From contig SMXP01000118.1 in assembly GCA_004356335.1 (NCBI GenBank), positions 1 to 9,438 of the forward strand: a stretch of DNA of 9,438 nucleotides, read 5' to 3'. The position numbers and the translations under genes were made by a program. The notes under the pieces were generated by a model. The model saw only the letters and a program-made list of their open reading frames with translations. It searched no databases and had not been told where the DNA came from. The stretch is from Alphaproteobacteria bacterium. Its GTDB lineage: Bacteria > Pseudomonadota > Alphaproteobacteria > SMXP01. Positions 7,199-9,438 of this stretch are shown in pieces; position 1 is the first letter of the stretch; every line of letters begins with the position of its first letter.

Positions 7199-7301
7199 TA
7201 GAGCGCATTCAGGAAAAGTGGACCCGGTTTTCCGTCCGAATGCGCGACCAAACAAGGACTTAGAGCGTTTTCGCGATTCTGTTAAGTTAGGAAACGCTCT
7301 A
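7199..7301 (+). repeat. Composite two-hairpin repeat, copy B
   Basis: Hairpin 1 pairs GCGCATTC (7203-7210) with GAATGCGC (7238-7245), and inside it GGAAAA (7212-7217) with TTTTCC (7228-7233). A linker, GACCAAACAAGGACT, leads to hairpin 2, where TAGAGCGTTT (7261-7270) pairs perfectly with AAACGCTCTA (7292-7301). The same hairpin-linker-hairpin layout recurs in copy C, and hairpin 1 recurs as copy A. The last bases of the element overlap the stop codon of the lipoprotein gene. It may also end transcripts, but no T-run follows either stem. Confidence 0.75.
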
Positions 7302-7934
7302 GGGTATCGCTCGACGAAAGGGGCCCATCACCTTTGTAAATAAGGTGTCGGCCTGTTCACTGCCGAGAAAGGCAGCCCACTCCGCGCTTGAGGCGGTGAT
7401 ACGTATTTCCGGCAGAAACGTTGCCTCATCCAAATCGCCCTTAAGGCTACCGGATTCGATGATTTCCTCCACTCGGTCTTCGTCGGCGGCCAGCAAAGTG
7501 AGCGTGCCGTCATCATTCAATTGAGTGCGAAACAGATGGTAACCGCGCATGCTATCGACCACGTCCTCGCCACTGTCGATGCGGAACTCGATACTTAGAT
7601 AACTTTGTCCGGCTATCTGGGCCGATAAGGCATAAAAAACCGCCCATCCGGTATCGCCGTCGGGTTCGTCGGGCTGCAGCACCATAAGAATGTCCATGCC
7701 ACCGGGATGAGTTTCGTCTCTGCCCGAGTCCACAGGCAAAAAATGCAGATAAACCGGGTCTTCGTCTTCCTCGAGGGGGCCAAACCACATACCCAAGAGC
7801 CGCTCGTCTACCGCCGGTTGGCCGGGCACCAAGATCGGGTTTTCCGATGTGGGCAGGCAGCCGGACAGCACAAATAGCCCCAGGGTGAATAGGGGCAAAG
7901 CCCGGCGGGCAAGCTGAGACAAAGTAGCACGCAT
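7299..7934 (-). CDS. Putative lipoprotein of unknown function
   Basis: The product has 211 residues and a type II signal peptide: RR at 10-11, hydrophobic LPLFTLGLFV, and the lipobox LSGC ending at C26. The lipidated Cys would become residue 1 of the mature protein. Leu at +2 rather than Asp suggests sorting to the outer membrane. The mature part opens with VDERLLGMWFGPLEEDEDPVYLHF, a start reminiscent of small lipocalin-like or copper-resistance-type beta domains, then alternates strands with acidic loops; no family can be named securely. AGAGGAAG lies six bases before the ATG, a strong ribosome site. The TAG stop is part of the terminal CTA of the adjacent palindromic repeat. The gene is bracketed by two such repeats and separates ccmE from the receiver-Hpt gene. 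Nothing ties it to cytochrome maturation except position. Confidence 0.83.
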   Translation of the reverse strand: MRATLSQLARRALPLFTLGLFVLSGCLPTSENPILVPGQPAVDERLLGMWFGPLEEDEDPVYLHFLPVDSGRDETHPGGMDILMVLQPDEPDGDTGWAVFYALSAQIAGQSYLSIEFRIDSGEDVVDSMRGYHLFRTQLNDDGTLTLLAADEDRVEEIIESGSLKGDLDEATFLPEIRITASSAEWAAFLGSEQADTLFTKVMGPFRRAIP

Positions 7935-8000
7935 GATAGGCTTCCTCTTTGCTTAGGTTTGGCATAGAAATTGTGGAACGACACTATGGCAAGATTATGC

Positions 8001-8108
8001 TAGAGCGCATTCGGACGGAAAACCGGTGGCCACTTTTTCGTCCGGAAACACGACAAAACAATAACTTAGGGTCCGGTTTTGATTCTACCAAAACCGGAAG
8101 GACCCTAG
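8001..8108 (+). repeat. Composite two-hairpin repeat, copy C, in the ccmE leader
   Basis: The element opens with TAGAGCGCATTC as in copy B, but hairpin 1 is formed by CGGACG (8012-8017) with CGTCCG (8039-8044), extended by AAAA/TTTT. Its linker matches that of copy B at 16 of 19 positions, from CGAC to CTTAG. In hairpin 2, TAGGGT plus CCGGTTTT (8067-8080) pairs with AAAACCGG (8090-8097) and ACCCTA (8102-8107), leaving a four-base bulge. It ends 38 bases before the ccmE start, inside the spacer between the divergent lipoprotein and ccmE genes, so it is probably transcribed as the ccmEF leader or lies over its promoter. Confidence 0.75.
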
Positions 8109-8146
8109 AATTGTCGGCAATTCATGTGTGAACCGGAAAGAGTGTA

Positions 8147-8593
8147 ATGACGCGAAAAAGCCGGCGAATGACGCTTCTGGTTTCAGCGGTCTCGGTGATT
8201 GCCGTGGCCATTGCTCTTGTATTGATCGCCCTGCAGGATACCATCATCTTCTTTTATACGCCGTCCGATCTTCCAGATGCCGAAATTACACAGGATCGCC
8301 GAATTCGCGTTGGCGGTTTGGTGGCCGAAGGCAGCTTGACGCGTCATGAAGATGGTCACGTGGAATTCGTGATCACCGACTTTACGGCCTCGCTCAACGT
8401 GAAATTCGATGGCATTTTGCCGGACCTGTTTAAAGAAGGACAGGGTGTCGTTACCGAAGGATTGCTTTCTTTGGCTGGTGACTTGATCGCCGACCAAGTT
8501 TTGGCCAAGCATGATGAGAATTATATGCCGCGCGAAGTCGCCGAGGCCCTGAAAGCAAGTGGACAATGGCGCGGCGAAAGTACTGACGAATGA
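8147..8593 (+). CDS. ccmE: Cytochrome c maturation haem chaperone CcmE
   Basis: CcmE is a periplasmic haem chaperone that takes haem from the CcmABCD machinery through a covalent bond and hands it to CcmF. The 148-residue product has a basic start (MTRKSRR), a single membrane anchor at 9-29, and an OB-fold domain with RRIRVGGLVAEGSL at 51-64. The haem-binding His is H122, with Y126, in the signature KHDENYMP. Length and all key residues are those of a functional family member. GGAAAG lies six bases upstream of the ATG. Its stop TGA overlaps the ccmF start as ATGA, indicating coupled translation. The composite repeat directly upstream may affect its expression. Confidence 0.96.
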   Translation: MTRKSRRMTLLVSAVSVIAVAIALVLIALQDTIIFFYTPSDLPDAEITQDRRIRVGGLVAEGSLTRHEDGHVEFVITDFTASLNVKFDGILPDLFKEGQGVVTEGLLSLAGDLIADQVLAKHDENYMPREVAEALKASGQWRGESTDE

Positions 8594-9438
8594 TTTCGGA
8601 ATTAGGTCATTTCGCCCTAACCCTTGCGTTGGGCTTGGCATTGGTTCAAGCGACGGTGCCTTTGATCGGGGCCTATCGTGGGGATGTGGCATGGATGCGC
8701 GTGGCACTGCCCACGGCCAACGGGCAATTCGTGCTTATCCTCACCGCCTTTGTTGCCCTCACCTATGCATTTGTCGTTTCCGATTTTTCCGTTCAGTTGG
8801 TCGTGATGAATTCCCATACGGCCAAGCCGTTGCTCTACAAGATAACGGGCGTTTGGGGCAATCACGAAGGCTCCATGTTGCTTTGGGTCCTGATCTTATC
8901 CTTCTTCGGCAGCATGGTGGCACGGTTCGGCACAAACTTACCCGCTGCCCTTCGGGCCAGAGTTCTTGGAATCCAGGGATTGGTGGGTGTTGCCTTTCTT
9001 TTGTTCATTCTTGTGACGTCAAATCCGTTTATTCGTCTTGATCCGGCGCCGTTGAATGGGCGCGATCTGAACCCCCTGCTACAAGATATTGGTCTCGCCT
9101 TACATCCACCTTTCTTGTATTTGGGTTATGTCGGGTTTTCCGTGGCCTTCTCCTTTGCCATCGCCGCATTGTTGGAGGGGCGTGTCACTGCGGCCTGGGC
9201 CCGTTGGGTGCGTCCCTGGACGCTTTTGGCCTGGTCGTCGCTGACAATCGGAATCGCCATCGGGTCCTATTGGGCCTATTACGAATTGGGCTGGGGCGGT
9301 TATTGGTTTTGGGATCCGGTCGAGAACGCCTCCTTGATGCCTTGGATCGCGGGTACGGCTTTGCTCCACTCGACGGTGGTGACCGAAAAACGAGGGGCGC
9401 TCAAAAGTTGGACCTTGCTCCTTGCCATTTTGACATTC
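8590..9438 (+). CDS. ccmF: Haem lyase subunit CcmF (3' part outside window)
   Basis: The first 283 residues are visible, of about 650 in the family. CcmF is a polytopic membrane protein that reduces CcmE-bound haem and, with CcmH and CcmI, ligates it to the CXXCH motif of apocytochromes. Motifs seen: WGNHEGSMLLW at 89-99, LHPPFLYLGYVGFS at 171-184 with H172, the tryptophan-rich haem-handling WWD-type segment WGGYWFWDPVENAS at 235-248, and H260 in LLHS. Several hydrophobic segments (8-28, 46-63, 95-111, 127-143, 178-195, 210-228) are consistent with its many membrane helices. It begins at ATG 8590 inside the end of ccmE and has no separate promoter. The frame is open to the window edge. Confidence 0.96.
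   Translation, partial: MISELGHFALTLALGLALVQATVPLIGAYRGDVAWMRVALPTANGQFVLILTAFVALTYAFVVSDFSVQLVVMNSHTAKPLLYKITGVWGNHEGSMLLWVLILSFFGSMVARFGTNLPAALRARVLGIQGLVGVAFLLFILVTSNPFIRLDPAPLNGRDLNPLLQDIGLALHPPFLYLGYVGFSVAFSFAIAALLEGRVTAAWARWVRPWTLLAWSSLTIGIAIGSYWAYYELGWGGYWFWDPVENASLMPWIAGTALLHSTVVTEKRGALKSWTLLLAILTF

Noticed and set aside
7199..7301. Copy B as a CRISPR or tRNA-like element
   Set aside because: There are no regularly spaced direct repeats and no cloverleaf; it is two simple hairpins with a linker.
7960..7975. Sigma-54-like promoter TGGCATAGAAATTGTG upstream of ccmE
   Set aside because: The key GC of the -12 element is GT, it lies 170 bases from ccmE with the repeat in between, and no activator site is visible.
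8559..9041. 160-codon plus-strand frame overlapping ccmF
   Set aside because: Frame-shifted shadow; the frame starting at 8590 carries all CcmF motifs and stays open to the edge.

Overview
The window looks like a chromosomal stretch from an alphaproteobacterium. The evidence is a ccmI/ccmE/ccmF cytochrome c maturation gene set, moderate GC content, and several copies of an intergenic palindromic repeat whose arm reads TAGAGCGCATTC, a repeat style typical of that class. Neither genus nor family can be fixed from the sequence alone. I see no tRNA, rRNA, insertion sequence, CRISPR array or phage gene. No gene-free stretch exceeds about 300 bases.

Left part (1-3435, all minus strand). In transcription order there is a cobalamin-binding-fold radical SAM enzyme (1648-3435). 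Next comes a secreted beta-rich protein whose signal peptide and mature part lie in different frames (777-1515, apparent frameshift at 1416-1418). Last is a second secreted beta-rich protein that overlaps it and runs off the left edge (1-835). The final bases of that partial gene are themselves a copy of the palindromic repeat, so the repeat is read as protein sequence. I do not recognise either secreted protein.

Middle (3680-6209). A thiolase (minus) and ccmI (plus) are divergently arranged around a 214-bp spacer rich in palindromes.

Right part (6199-9438). ccmI meets a receiver-Hpt phosphorelay gene tail to tail with an 11-bp overlap. A lipoprotein gene on the minus strand follows, then ccmE and ccmF on the plus strand; ccmE and ccmF overlap by an ATGA junction and ccmF leaves the window. 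The usual ccmI-ccmE-ccmF run is therefore split by two opposite-strand genes. The lipoprotein gene lies between two copies of a composite two-hairpin repeat (7199-7301 and 8001-8108), and one copy supplies its stop codon.

CcmI, CcmE and CcmF act together in the cytoplasmic membrane and periplasm to deliver haem to apocytochromes c. The other genes have no evident functional link to them. No complete new system is proven. The items most worth checking are the composite repeat and its entry into coding sequence, the split signal peptide, the interrupted ccm cluster, and the orphan radical SAM enzyme next to two secreted proteins.
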